NCBI GenBank assembly: GCA_900637275.1
Contig: LR134362.1
Coordinates: 1,798,001-1,862,000, forward strand
Length of the DNA: 64,000 nucleotides
Source of the DNA: [Pasteurella] aerogenes
Lineage (GTDB): Bacteria; Pseudomonadota; Gammaproteobacteria; Enterobacterales; Pasteurellaceae
Direction: 5' to 3'
Within the stretch, counting starts at the first letter, position 1. Each line of letters begins with the position of its first letter. Of the stretch, positions 1 to 9,226 are shown one piece after another. Position numbers and translations under genes: made by a program. The notes under the pieces are model-generated. The model did not search any database, had not been told where the DNA came from, and worked only from the letters and a program-made list of their open reading frames with translations.

Positions 1-1067
1 ATTACAGAACGTCCAGAATAGTCAACACGTTTACCTAATAAGTTTTGACGGAAACGACCTTGTTTACCTTTGATCATATCCGCAAGTGATTTTAACGGAC
101 GACGGTTAGAACCCGTGATCGCACGACCGCGACGACCGTTATCTAATAACGCATCTACCGATTCTTGTAACATCCGTTTTTCGTTACGTACGATAATATC
201 TGGCGCAATCAAGTCTAAAAGACGTTTTAAACGGTTGTTACGGTTGATCACACGACGATATAAATCGTTCAAATCTGAAGTCGCAAAACGACCGCCATCT
301 AATGGCACTAATGGACGTAAATCCGGTGGCAATACCGGTAATACAGTCATCACCATCCATTCCGGTTTATTGCCGGATTGAATAAATGCTTCTAATAATT
401 TCAAGCGTTTAGTGATTTTCTTACGTTTAGTTTCAGAATTGGTTTCTTGCAATTCTTCACGTAAATTTTCGCACTCCGCTTCTAAATCCATATCGCGCAA
501 CAAGGCTTGGATGGCTTCCGCTCCCATTTTAGCGTCAAATTCATCTTGCCAACGATCTTCTGCTTCCATAAATTGTTCTTCAGTTAACAATTGTCCGCGT
601 TCAAGATCGGTCATGCCCGGCTCGATCACAATATAAGATTCAAAATAAAGCACACGCTCAATATCGCGCAATGGCATATCTAATAATAAACCGATACGGG
701 ACGGGAGTGATTTTAAAAACCAAATATGAGCCACTGGAGAAGCAAGCTCAATATGCCCCATACGTTCGCGACGAACTTTGGCTTGAGTCACTTCAACACC
801 ACATTTTTCACAAATCACACCGCGGTGTTTTAAACGTTTATATTTACCACATAAACATTCATAGTCTTTAACCGGCCCGAAAATACGCGCGCAGAAAAGA
901 CCGTCACGTTCAGGCTTGAACGTACGATAGTTGATGGTTTCCGGTTTTTTCACTTCACCGAATGACCAAGAACGGATCATATCCGGTGAGGCTAATCCAA
1001 TTTTGATGACATCAAAATCATCGCTTGATTTTGATTGTGCTTTTAAGAACTTAACTAAGTCTTTCAC
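1..1067 (-). CDS. rpoC: DNA-directed RNA polymerase beta' subunit (5' part only)
   Basis: This is the N-terminal 355 codons of RNA polymerase beta'; the rest lies beyond position 1. The start is GTG at 1065-1067 behind an AGGAG ribosome site, giving MKDLVKFLKAQ as in the enterobacterial protein. The N-terminal zinc site is visible around residues 70-90 (C-L-C-G ... C-E-K-C). The conserved block RVDYSGRSVI ends the visible part. The catalytic NADFDGD loop is outside the window. It lies about 100 bp downstream of rpoB in the usual rpoBC order. Identity is secure from near-continuous match to the known family sequence. Confidence 0.98.
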   Translation of the reverse strand, partial: MKDLVKFLKAQSKSSDDFDVIKIGLASPDMIRSWSFGEVKKPETINYRTFKPERDGLFCARIFGPVKDYECLCGKYKRLKHRGVICEKCGVEVTQAKVRRERMGHIELASPVAHIWFLKSLPSRIGLLLDMPLRDIERVLYFESYIVIEPGMTDLERGQLLTEEQFMEAEDRWQDEFDAKMGAEAIQALLRDMDLEAECENLREELQETNSETKRKKITKRLKLLEAFIQSGNKPEWMVMTVLPVLPPDLRPLVPLDGGRFATSDLNDLYRRVINRNNRLKRLLDLIAPDIIVRNEKRMLQESVDALLDNGRRGRAITGSNRRPLKSLADMIKGKQGRFRQNLLGKRVDYSGRSV

Positions 1068-1097
1068 GATTTGCTCCTGTCGGAGTTAAACTTATTC

Positions 1098-1135
1098 AAG
1101 TGCGGTCAAAAATTTTTATTTTTTTAACCGCACTT
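1098..1135. repeat. Inverted pair of uptake signal sequences between rpoB and rpoC
   Basis: AAGTGCGGT at 1098-1106 and its reverse complement at 1127-1135 flank an AT-rich loop. The pair can fold as a hairpin in the rpoBC transcript. Such pairs often act as terminators in Haemophilus-type genomes. Here rpoC must be read through, so partial termination or mRNA processing is more likely. Fold and position are seen; function is inferred. Confidence 0.85.
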
Positions 1136-1166
1136 GGGCGTACATTAAAGTCTTTCTTCGCTTAGA

Positions 1167-4100
1167 TTATTCTTCATCTAAGTCGATATTGATACCAAGT
1201 GAACGGATCTCTTTCATGATTACATTGAAAGATTCTGGCGTACTTGGATCCATTTGGTGCGTGCCGCTCACGATGTTTTTATACATCTTCGTACGACCGT
1301 TCACGTCATCGGATTTCACGGTTAACATTTCTTGTAATGTGTATGCAGCACCGTAAGCTTCAAGCGCCCACACCTCCATCTCACCGAAACGTTGACCACC
1401 GAATTGTGCTTTACCACCCAATGGTTGTTGTGTAACAAGACTGTAAGAACCGGTTGAACGAGCGTGCATTTTGTCGTCAACTAAGTGGTTCAATTTGAGC
1501 ATATACATATAACCAACGGTAACCGGACGTTCAAATTTCTCACCGGTACGACCATCATATAAGGTAATTTGACCGGAAGTCGGCAAACCGCCCAATTGTA
1601 AAAGCTCTTTAATTTCTTTTTCATGCGCACCATCAAACACCGGTGTCGCAAGCGGCATACCTTTACGTAAGTTTTGTGCTAAACGCATCACTTCTTCATC
1701 AGTAAAGGTACTTAAATCCACTTTTTGCGATCCTTCACCCAAATCATAGGCTTTTTGGATATAACCACGCAATTTTTCTACACTTTGTTTTTGTTTGATC
1801 ATGGCATTGATTTGATCACCAATCCCTTTCGCAGCCAAACCTAAGTGTGTTTCAAGGATCTGACCGATATTCATACGTGATGGAACCCCAAGTGGGTTTA
1901 ACACGATATCCACCGGTTGACCGTTTTCATCGTAAGGCATATCTTCGATCGGGTTAATTTTTGAGATAACCCCTTTGTTACCGTGACGACCCGCCATTTT
2001 ATCACCCGGTTGGATGTGGCGTTTCACTGCAAGATAAACTTTCACGATTTTTAAAACGCCCGGTGCCAAATCATCACCTTGGATAATTTTGCCGCGTTTC
2101 ACTTCAAGTTTATGTTCAAACTCTTTACGCAATTCTTCGTATTGTTCCGCTAATTGCTCTAACTGATTTTGTTTGTCTTCATCAGCTAAGGTTTGGTCTA
2201 ACCATTTCGTGCGGTCCAATTTATCCAATTGTTTTTCATCCACACCACCGGAAACAAGCAATTTACGTACACGGGCAAATAAACCGGCTTCTAAAATCTC
2301 CAATTCTTCCACAAGGTCTTTTTTCGCTTGTTTCAGTTGCATTTCTTCGATTTCTAAAGCACGTTTATCTTTTTCTACGCCATCACGCGTAAAGACTTGA
2401 ACGTCAATAACAGTACCGGATACGCTGTTTGGTACGCGTAAAGAAGAATCTTTTACATCAGAGGCTTTTTCACCAAAGATCGCACGTAATAATTTTTCTT
2501 CTGGTGTTAATTGCGTTTCACCTTTTGGTGTCACTTTACCCACCAGAATATCGCCACCTTTTACTTCCGCTCCGATATAAACAATACCGGATTCATCAAG
2601 TTTGCTTAACGCCGCTTCACCTACGTTCGGAATATCTGCAGTGATTTCTTCCGAACCTAATTTGGTATCACGTGCCACACAAGATAATTCTTGAATATGA
2701 ATTGTGGTGAAACGATCTTCTTGTACAACACGTTCAGACACTAACATCGAGTCTTCGAAGTTATAACCGTTCCATGGCATAAATGCCACACGCATATTTT
2801 GACCTAATGCCAATTCACCTAAATCGGTTGATGGACCATCGGCAAGAATTTCGCCACGTTCAATTGGCTCACCCAAGTTCACACAAGGAATTTGGTTAAT
2901 ACAAGTATTTTGGTTAGAACGGGTGTATTTAATTAAGTTATAAATATCAATACCCGCTTCGCCTGCGACAGTTTCATCTTCATTTACTTTCACCACAATA
3001 CGGGAAGCATCCACATATTGAATAGTACCGCCACGTTTTGCTACGACCGCAACACCGGAGTCCAATGCCACCGGTTTTTCCATTCCGGTACCCACCAACG
3101 GTTTATCTGCACGTAATGTTGGAACTGCTTGACGTTGCATGTTCGCTCCCATCAAAGCACGGTTCGCATCGTCATGCTCAAGGAACGGAATAAGTGCCGC
3201 TGCCACAGAAACTACTTGCTGTGTAGAAACGTCCATATAGTGAATTTCTTCTGGACGATATAAGCCGGATTCACCATATTCACCACGACAAGTGACGAAC
3301 GCATCAGTAAAACGCAATTCTTCGTCTAAATTTGAGTTTGCCTGTGCAATGACATATTTACCTTCTTCAATCGCAGACAAATACTCAATTTCTTCCGTCA
3401 CTTGACCGTTAACAACTTTACGATATGGTGTTTCTAAGAAACCATAATCATTCGTACGCGCATACACGGAAAGTGAGTTAATCAAACCGATATTTGGACC
3501 TTCAGGCGTTTCAATCGGACATACGCGACCATAGTGAGTCGCATGAACGTCACGTACTTCAAAGCCGGCACGTTCACGGGTTAAACCGCCCGGTCCCAAT
3601 GCGGAAATACGACGTTTGTGTGTTACTTCTGATAACGGGTTATTTTGGTCCATAAATTGTGATAATTGAGATGAACCAAAGAATTCTTTCACTGCTGCAG
3701 AAATCGGTTTCGCATTAATTAAATCTTGTGGAGTTACCGCATCTAAATCCCCCAAAGACAAACGCTCTTTAACCGCACGTTCTACTCGCACCAAACCGAT
3801 ACGGAATTGGTTTTCTGCCATTTCACCCACAGAACGGATACGACGGTTACCTAAGTGGTCAATATCATCCACTTCGCCACGACCGTTACGAATTTCAATC
3901 AGTTTTTTCATCACACTGATGATATCGTCTTTGCTTAGAATACCGCTGCCGGTTTCTTCTTCAATACCAATAGAACGGTTGAATTTCATACGACCAACCG
4001 CCGATAAATCATAGCGCTCTTGAGAGAAGAATAAGTTATCAAACAAACCTTCTGCTGCCTCTTTTGTTGGCGGCTCGCCCGGTCGCATCATGCGATAAAT

Positions 4101-5195
4101 TTCCACCAAGGCACTTAAACGATCGTTTGACGGATCCACGCGCAAAGTTTCGGAAATATAAGGACCATGGTCTAAATCATTAGTAAATAATGTTTCAATG
4201 GTTTTATAACCGGCTTGTGCTAATTTTGCTAATAGCTCTAAGGAAATCTCCATATTTGCTGCACAAATAATTTCGCCGGTTTCTAAATCCACATAGTCTT
4301 TAGCAGACACTTTACCGACAATATATTCAGTCGGCACTTCAACTTGAGAAATTTGATCTTTTTCTAACGCACGAATATGACGCGCAGTAATACGACGACC
4401 ACGTTCCACATAGACTTTACCATTAGCTTCAATATCGAACGTTGCGGTTTCACCACGCAATCTTTCCGGTACTAAGGTCATCAATAACTTGTTATCTTTG
4501 ATTTCAAAAACAACTTTATCGAAGAAAATATCTAAAATTTGTTCAGTTGTAAAATCTAACGCGCGCAAAATAATGGTGGCCGGCAATTTACGACGACGGT
4601 CGATACGTGCATATAGATTATCTTTCGGATCAAACTCAAAATCCAACCAAGAACCACGGTAAGGAATAATACGTGCATTATAAAGCACTTTACCGGAAGA
4701 ATGAGTTTTGCCTTTATCACTATCAAAGAACACACCGGGACTGCGGTGTAATTGCGACACGATAACACGCTCAGTACCATTAATCACAAAGGTACCGTTA
4801 TCAGTCATTAATGGGATTTCACCCATATAAACTTCTTGTTCTTTAATATCTTTGATGGTACCCAGTGCTGCATCTTTATCATAGCTAACTAAGCGCAATT
4901 TTACACGTAATGGTGCGGCAAAAGTCGTACCACGAATTTGACATTCACGCACATCAAAAACCGGCTCGCCTAATTGATAACTTACATACTGCAATTCCGT
5001 GTTGCCATTATTGCTGACAATCGGGAATACAGAGCGAAATGCGGCTTCTAAACCTTGCTGCCCATCTGGATCTCTTTGAATAAATTTTTCAAAAGAATCT
5101 AATTGAATTGTTAATAAATAAGGTACATTTAAAACTTGCGGACGTTTTCCGAAGTCTTTACGAATACGTTTTTTCTCGGTATATGAGTAAACCAT
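1167..5195 (-). CDS. rpoB: DNA-directed RNA polymerase beta subunit
   Basis: This is the 1342-residue beta subunit, the same length as the E. coli protein. I chose ATG at 5195 (MVYSYTEKKRIRKDFGKRP), behind an AGAGGA ribosome site. The longer reading frame adds 21 residues with no family match. The rifampicin cluster I around residues 507-533 reads SQLSQFMDQNNPLSEVTHKR followed by RISALGPGG. It is wild type at the main resistance positions (D516, H526, S531 in E. coli numbering), with Val for Ile at 524. The C-terminus ends IRSLGINIDLDEE. It is transcribed with rpoC and has its own promoter upstream at 5451-5479. Confidence 0.98.
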   Translation of the reverse strand: MVYSYTEKKRIRKDFGKRPQVLNVPYLLTIQLDSFEKFIQRDPDGQQGLEAAFRSVFPIVSNNGNTELQYVSYQLGEPVFDVRECQIRGTTFAAPLRVKLRLVSYDKDAALGTIKDIKEQEVYMGEIPLMTDNGTFVINGTERVIVSQLHRSPGVFFDSDKGKTHSSGKVLYNARIIPYRGSWLDFEFDPKDNLYARIDRRRKLPATIILRALDFTTEQILDIFFDKVVFEIKDNKLLMTLVPERLRGETATFDIEANGKVYVERGRRITARHIRALEKDQISQVEVPTEYIVGKVSAKDYVDLETGEIICAANMEISLELLAKLAQAGYKTIETLFTNDLDHGPYISETLRVDPSNDRLSALVEIYRMMRPGEPPTKEAAEGLFDNLFFSQERYDLSAVGRMKFNRSIGIEEETGSGILSKDDIISVMKKLIEIRNGRGEVDDIDHLGNRRIRSVGEMAENQFRIGLVRVERAVKERLSLGDLDAVTPQDLINAKPISAAVKEFFGSSQLSQFMDQNNPLSEVTHKRRISALGPGGLTRERAGFEVRDVHATHYGRVCPIETPEGPNIGLINSLSVYARTNDYGFLETPYRKVVNGQVTEEIEYLSAIEEGKYVIAQANSNLDEELRFTDAFVTCRGEYGESGLYRPEEIHYMDVSTQQVVSVAAALIPFLEHDDANRALMGANMQRQAVPTLRADKPLVGTGMEKPVALDSGVAVVAKRGGTIQYVDASRIVVKVNEDETVAGEAGIDIYNLIKYTRSNQNTCINQIPCVNLGEPIERGEILADGPSTDLGELALGQNMRVAFMPWNGYNFEDSMLVSERVVQEDRFTTIHIQELSCVARDTKLGSEEITADIPNVGEAALSKLDESGIVYIGAEVKGGDILVGKVTPKGETQLTPEEKLLRAIFGEKASDVKDSSLRVPNSVSGTVIDVQVFTRDGVEKDKRALEIEEMQLKQAKKDLVEELEILEAGLFARVRKLLVSGGVDEKQLDKLDRTKWLDQTLADEDKQNQLEQLAEQYEELRKEFEHKLEVKRGKIIQGDDLAPGVLKIVKVYLAVKRHIQPGDKMAGRHGNKGVISKINPIEDMPYDENGQPVDIVLNPLGVPSRMNIGQILETHLGLAAKGIGDQINAMIKQKQSVEKLRGYIQKAYDLGEGSQKVDLSTFTDEEVMRLAQNLRKGMPLATPVFDGAHEKEIKELLQLGGLPTSGQITLYDGRTGEKFERPVTVGYMYMLKLNHLVDDKMHARSTGSYSLVTQQPLGGKAQFGGQRFGEMEVWALEAYGAAYTLQEMLTVKSDDVNGRTKMYKNIVSGTHQMDPSTPESFNVIMKEIRSLGINIDLDEE

Positions 5196-5450
5196 AGGGT
5201 TCCTCTGCTTGCTGTTCAGTGACCCAATCGTGCCACATTGAAAAATGTAAAAGCGCACGACAATGATTGACCGTTAATAATGACCGCACTCTGAACCTTA
5301 CTTCTGTAGTGGGACAACACTCAACAATAACCACAAAAATTTACTGTGAGTAAAGCAAAAATCATAACGGTTAATGAATTTCCGCCTTTGGAGTAGCATA
5401 AAAGGCTAGATGATCATCACCTAGCCAACTATGCAAAATTTGGATTGCGA
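5196..5450 (-). other. Untranslated leader of rpoB
   Basis: There is no credible gene here. If transcription starts near 5444 from the promoter at 5451-5479, the rpoB leader is about 250 nt. A hairpin near its 5' end has arms GGCTAG at 5404-5409 and CTAGCC at 5421-5426, with GATGATCATC inside the loop also self-complementary. A near-match to the uptake core (ACCGCACTC) lies around 5284. The hairpin could be an RNA-processing site, as known in the E. coli rplL-rpoB gap, but that is inference. Confidence 0.5.
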
Positions 5451-5479
5451 ATTATAGCAAATTGCACATTTTTTAGCAA
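5451..5479 (-). promoter_or_regulatory. Sigma-70 promoter for rpoBC
   Basis: Read on the minus strand there is TTGCTA (5474-5479), a 17-base spacer, and a perfect TATAAT (5451-5456). The site is downstream of the terminator-like hairpin that follows rplL, so it can resupply polymerase transcription for rpoBC. It is assigned by consensus match only. Confidence 0.6.
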
Positions 5480-5580
5480 TAATAAATTAGAACTTATGTG
5501 CCAAGTTACAAAAGCATTTCATTCGCCAACTATTGCTTATCAAACCGATTTTTTGAAATATCGACAAATTGCAACGCCCA

Positions 5581-5617
5581 AAAACAAAAACCCCGATGTT
5601 ACCATCAGGGTTTTTTG
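5581..5617 (-). terminator. Terminator/attenuator after rplL
   Basis: The minus-strand RNA forms a 13-bp stem (arms 5604-5616 and 5587-5599, one G-U pair) with a four-base loop, followed by a T-rich run (TTTTTGTTTTT). In E. coli a partial terminator at this place lowers rpoBC relative to the L7/L12 genes. The same role is inferred here. Confidence 0.8.
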
Positions 5618-5646
5618 AACGTCGAAAAGTTGACGAGAAATCAAAA

Positions 5647-6015
5647 TTATTTGATTTCTACTTGTGCGCCAGCTTCTTCTAATTCTTTTTTCAACGCTTC
5701 AGCTTCAGCTTTAGCAATACCTTCTTTCAATACTGCCGGTGCAGATTCAACTAAGTCTTTCGCTTCTTTTAAGCCTAAACCAGTTGCACCACGTACTGCT
5801 TTGATAACTGCAACTTTATTAGCACCTGCTGCTGCAAGAACTACGTCGAATTCAGTTTTCTCTTCAGCCGCTTCTGCTGGACCTGCTGCTACTGCTACTG
5901 CTGCTGCCGCTGCAGAAACGCCAAATTTTTCTTCCATTGCAGAAATTAATTCTACGATTTCAGTTACGGTTTTAGAAGCAATTGCTTCAATAATTTGTTC
6001 GTTAGTTAATGACAT
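5647..6015 (-). CDS. rplL: 50S ribosomal protein L7/L12
   Basis: This is the 122-residue stalk protein of the large ribosomal subunit, which recruits translation factors. The start is ATG at 6015 (MSLTNEQIIEAI) behind AGGAAT; the reading frame extends three codons further but MIV is not family sequence. The N-terminal dimerisation domain is followed by an Ala/Val hinge (about residues 35-52) and the C-terminal factor-binding domain with GANKVAVIKAVRGATGLGLK. It is co-transcribed with rplJ about 50 bp upstream and ends before a strong hairpin. Confidence 0.98.
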   Translation of the reverse strand: MSLTNEQIIEAIASKTVTEIVELISAMEEKFGVSAAAAAVAVAAGPAEAAEEKTEFDVVLAAAGANKVAVIKAVRGATGLGLKEAKDLVESAPAVLKEGIAKAEAEALKKELEEAGAQVEIK

Positions 6016-6066
6016 AACAATCAATTCCTAATGTAAATAAATTAAACGAGTTAAGAAAGGCTCGAA

Positions 6067-6558
6067 TTAAGCCGCTTCTTGTAATTTGTCGCGATATGCC
6101 GCAAGAGTGCGAGCAAGTTTGCCTGCCGCCGCTTCTTTCATAGTACCCATTAAACGTGCGATAGCTTCGTCGTAAGTTGGTAATGTTGCTAAGAATTCAA
6201 CATCTTGGATCTTACCTTCAAAGGCTGCACCTTTAATTTCAAACTTATCATTTGCTTTCGCAAAATCTTTGAACAAACGAGCTGCTGCGCCCGGATGTTC
6301 GTTAGAGAACGCGATAAGTGTTGGACCTACAAACGCATCTTTTAAACATTCGTAATCAGTGCCTTCAACTGCACGACGTAATAAAGTATTACGCACAACA
6401 CGCATTGAAACACCAGCTTCACGAGCTGCTTTACGTAGTTCAGTCATTTTATCTACGGTTACACCGCGAGAATCCGCGATCACAGCAGATAGGGCACCTT
6501 TGGCTGCTTCATTTACTTCAGCAACAATTGCTTGTTTGTCTTGAAGATTTAATGCCAT
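6067..6558 (-). CDS. rplJ: 50S ribosomal protein L10
   Basis: This 163-residue protein is the base of the ribosomal stalk, binding 23S rRNA N-terminally and L7/L12 dimers through its C-terminal helix. The start MALNLQDKQAIVAEVNE matches the family, and RVVRNTLLRRA is the conserved RNA-contact segment. The structured leader upstream is where L10 with L12 represses its own translation in E. coli. The rplK-rplA genes that often precede rplJ are absent; galU is the upstream neighbour, and a separate promoter serves this operon. Confidence 0.98.
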   Translation of the reverse strand: MALNLQDKQAIVAEVNEAAKGALSAVIADSRGVTVDKMTELRKAAREAGVSMRVVRNTLLRRAVEGTDYECLKDAFVGPTLIAFSNEHPGAAARLFKDFAKANDKFEIKGAAFEGKIQDVEFLATLPTYDEAIARLMGTMKEAAAGKLARTLAAYRDKLQEAA

Positions 6559-6786
6559 TGGTTTTAGCTCCTGAATACACTCCGATTACTCGGAAATAAA
6601 ATACCTAATATATGCATACTAGGACGAATTCGGTGCCCAGAAGCAAGAAAAATTCTTATTCTGTTCACCATCTACGTAGGATAATTAAGAGACGAAACTT
6701 CAACTCCCCTACGGTCTTGGACGGGGCTTGAAAAGGTCAAGCACCAACCAGAAAACTATTATGCAAATAACTTGCATAAATAAGGT
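6559..6786 (-). ncRNA. L10 leader (autoregulatory mRNA structure)
   Basis: About 225 nt separate the predicted start of transcription (near 6785) from rplJ. The stretch holds several complementary segments, including a C-rich/G-rich pairing around 6705-6727 and the paired AT-rich ends. This fits the L10 leader family, where L10-L12 binding represses translation. I identify it from position, length and general look; I did not fold it or match it to a covariance model. Confidence 0.65.
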
Positions 6787-6791
6787 GGCAA

Positions 6792-6820
6792 ATTATAGCC
6801 TCTGCACACCTTGTTGTAAA
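6792..6820 (-). promoter_or_regulatory. Promoter of the rplJL operon
   Basis: The minus strand reads TTTACA (6815-6820), a 17-base spacer, and TATAAT (6792-6797). This is a near-consensus sigma-70 promoter pointing at the L10 leader. It sits just downstream of galU, which explains how rplJL is expressed without rplKA upstream. Confidence 0.75.
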
Positions 6821-6867
6821 GGAAATAAGCAAAATAAATCAAAAAATGACCGCACTTTACCGAGCAA

Positions 6868-7755
6868 TTACAAAGATTTTGCCAATTTCTTCAAATAATC
6901 CGCAAATTTTTCACCTAATTGCGGGTGATGTAATCCATACTCAACGAAGGCTTGCATGTAACCGATTTTATCGCCACAGTCAAATGTTTCTCCCGTCATA
7001 TGGAACGCTTCAACTGTTTCTTTCTCAATTAACATATCAATTGCATCCGTCAATTGAATTTCATCACCAACACCAATCGGAGTTTTTTCCAACAAATCCC
7101 AAATTTCAGCAGAAAAAACATAACGTCCCACTACCGCTAAATTTGATGGTGCTTCTTCAACGCTCGGTTTTTCTACAATACTGTTAATTTTCGCACTTTC
7201 GCCGCCATGTAGCTCAACACCACCACAATTCACGATACCATAACTGCTGACATCTTTTTTCGCAACCGGTGCCACCATAATCTGACTGGCGTTCGTTTCT
7301 TTAAAACGTTTTAACATCGCTGCCAAATTTTCCGTTTTTTGATTAGCAGTAAAATCCGCAAGTAACACATCCGGCAAAACAACCACAAACGGTTCATTCC
7401 CGACAACCGGACGTCCACATAAGACCGCATGACCTAATCCTTTGGCGTTTCCTTGACGTACATGCATAATTGTCACATCTTTCGGACAAATCGAACGAAC
7501 TTCTTCTAACAACTGACGTTTCACCCGTTTTTCCAACATGGTTTCTAATTCAAAAGAAGTATCAAAATGGTTTTCGATAGCATTTTTGGACGAATGTGTG
7601 ACTAATACGATTTCTTTAATACCAGCAGCAATACACTCATTAACAACATACTGAATTAATGGCTTATCAACTAATGTTAACATCTCTTTCGGTATTGCCT
7701 TAGTTGCAGGCAACATTCTCGTTCCAAGCCCAGCAACAGGAATAATCGCTTTCAT
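6868..7755 (-). CDS. galU: UTP-glucose-1-phosphate uridylyltransferase
   Basis: This 295-residue cytoplasmic enzyme makes UDP-glucose from UTP and glucose-1-phosphate for lipooligosaccharide and capsule sugars and galactose metabolism. The N-terminal nucleotide-binding signature IPVAGLGTRMLPATKAIPKE is intact. PDVLLAD, VEKP and the C-terminal GETFDCGDKIGYMQAFVEYG also match the bacterial family. It follows a phosphomannomutase gene, a sensible sugar-nucleotide pairing, with an uptake-sequence hairpin in the 76-bp gap. Confidence 0.96.
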   Translation of the reverse strand: MKAIIPVAGLGTRMLPATKAIPKEMLTLVDKPLIQYVVNECIAAGIKEIVLVTHSSKNAIENHFDTSFELETMLEKRVKRQLLEEVRSICPKDVTIMHVRQGNAKGLGHAVLCGRPVVGNEPFVVVLPDVLLADFTANQKTENLAAMLKRFKETNASQIMVAPVAKKDVSSYGIVNCGGVELHGGESAKINSIVEKPSVEEAPSNLAVVGRYVFSAEIWDLLEKTPIGVGDEIQLTDAIDMLIEKETVEAFHMTGETFDCGDKIGYMQAFVEYGLHHPQLGEKFADYLKKLAKSL

Positions 7756-7783
7756 TGGTTTTCCTTATTCTAAACAATAAACA

Positions 7784-7815
7784 ACCGCACTTTATACAAA
7801 ACGACAAAGTGCGGT
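7784..7815. repeat. Inverted pair of uptake signal sequences
   Basis: ACCGCACTT at 7784-7792 and AAGTGCGGT at 7807-7815 form a hairpin between the phosphomannomutase gene and galU. It may terminate or attenuate transcription into galU; this is inferred from the fold. Confidence 0.85.
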
Positions 7816-7831
7816 AACTTTTTTCATACAA

Positions 7832-9196
7832 TTATTGACGTAATAACGTAAGAATTTCCTCAGTTTTTTCCGTCATCAATTGTTTATCACCTCGAGTTTC
7901 AAGATTTAAACGCACAACCGGTTCGGTATTTGAACTGCGTAAATTGAAACGCCAAGTCGGATATTCAATACTGATCCCATCAATTTCATTCACATCAATA
8001 GCATCTTTCTCATAAGCGGCACGTACACGCGCAATCGCCGATTTCGCATCAGCAAGCTTACTATTAATCTCGCCCGGAGAAGGATAAGTATTAATACTGT
8101 CACCCACCAATTGCCCTAAGGTTTTTCCAGTGGTGCAGACTAATTCCATGACCAATAACCAAGGAATCATGCCACTATCACAATAGAAGAAATCTCGGAA
8201 ATAGTGGTGTGCACTCATTTCACCGCCATAAATAGCATCTACTTCACGCATTTTTTCTTTAATGAAAGAATGTCCGGATTTAGACATTATCGCCTCACCG
8301 CCATTTTCTTCCACTAATTTAATCGTATTCCAGATCAAACGCGGATCATAAATGATTTTCGCACCTTTATTTTTCTGTAAGAAGGCATGGCTGAGTAACC
8401 CAACAATATAGTAACCTTCAATAAAACCACCGTTTTCATCAAACAGGAAACAACGGTCAAAATCTCCGTCAAAAGCAATCCCCATATTCGCTTTGTTCGC
8501 CAATACCGCATCAATAGTATCTTGACGATTTTCAGGTAAAATCGGGTTAGGAATGCCATTAGGGAATGTACCATCCGGATTGTTATGTACTTTGATAAAT
8601 TCAACCGGTACACGTTTAGCACGGAACTGTGCTTCAATCGCATCAATCACATGGCCTGCAGCACCGTTACCGGAGTTGATCACCAATTTCATTGGTTTTA
8701 GGTTATCTAAATTAATATAAGAAAGCAGATGCTCAACATAATCGCCCAAAACAGATAGCTGTTTATATTCGCCGCGTTTGGTCACTGCTGGAAATTGATT
8801 TTCTTCTGCCAAACGTTGAATATCTGCCAAGCCGGTATCGGCACTAATTGGGCGAGAGCCTTTGCGAACAAGTTTTAATCCATTGTAATCCATTGGGTTG
8901 TGGCTAGCAGTCACTTCAATACCGCCATCGGCATCTAAAAAAGACGTCGCAAAATACACTTCTTCGGTTCCGGTCTCACCTAAATCAATCACGTTCACAC
9001 CGGAATCCAACAGCCCATTTGTCACCGCACTTTTTAACTCTTTACTAGTTAAGCGAACATCTCCACCCACAACAATTGTTTTCGGTTGAAGAAATTGCCC
9101 GAATGCCCGACCAATACGATACACAATATCCACGTTGAGTTCATCGCCTAAACGACCGCGAATATCATAAGCTTTAAAGCAAGTTAATTTACCCAT
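7832..9196 (-). CDS. manB: Phosphomannomutase/phosphoglucomutase (ManB/CpsG type)
   Basis: This 454-residue alpha-D-phosphohexomutase interconverts hexose-6- and hexose-1-phosphates for GDP-mannose or glucose-1-phosphate supply. It is close to E. coli CpsG over its length (LTCFKAYDIRGRLGDELN at the start). The four active-site blocks are present: the phosphoserine loop TASHNPMDYNG, metal loop DGDFDRCF, sugar loop GEMSAHH, and phosphate-binding RSSNTEPVVR. ATG at 9196 follows GGAGA. It is between csrA and galU on the same strand, so it could feed glucose-1-phosphate to GalU. Confidence 0.93.
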   Translation of the reverse strand: MGKLTCFKAYDIRGRLGDELNVDIVYRIGRAFGQFLQPKTIVVGGDVRLTSKELKSAVTNGLLDSGVNVIDLGETGTEEVYFATSFLDADGGIEVTASHNPMDYNGLKLVRKGSRPISADTGLADIQRLAEENQFPAVTKRGEYKQLSVLGDYVEHLLSYINLDNLKPMKLVINSGNGAAGHVIDAIEAQFRAKRVPVEFIKVHNNPDGTFPNGIPNPILPENRQDTIDAVLANKANMGIAFDGDFDRCFLFDENGGFIEGYYIVGLLSHAFLQKNKGAKIIYDPRLIWNTIKLVEENGGEAIMSKSGHSFIKEKMREVDAIYGGEMSAHHYFRDFFYCDSGMIPWLLVMELVCTTGKTLGQLVGDSINTYPSPGEINSKLADAKSAIARVRAAYEKDAIDVNEIDGISIEYPTWRFNLRSSNTEPVVRLNLETRGDKQLMTEKTEEILTLLRQ

Positions 9197-9226
9197 AAAT
9201 TCTCCATATCTTACTAATTACAAAGC

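Noticed and set aside
3570..3660. Possible rifampicin-resistance change in rpoB
   Set aside because: Positions 513, 516, 526, 531 and 533 (E. coli numbering) are wild type; Val at 524 is a conservative natural variant.
5196..5258. 21-codon upstream extension of rpoB
   Set aside because: The family start MVYSYTEKKRIRK has a good ribosome site; the extension has neither match nor ribosome site.
5444..5465. TTGC-N8-GCAA repeat as a CRP-S site before rpoB
   Set aside because: Spacing is two bases short of CRP-S, and the sequence is explained by the TATAAT promoter element.
5498..6031. 177-codon plus-strand frame over rplL
   Set aside because: It is the antisense of the Ala-rich rplL gene and of the terminator; composition explains its openness.
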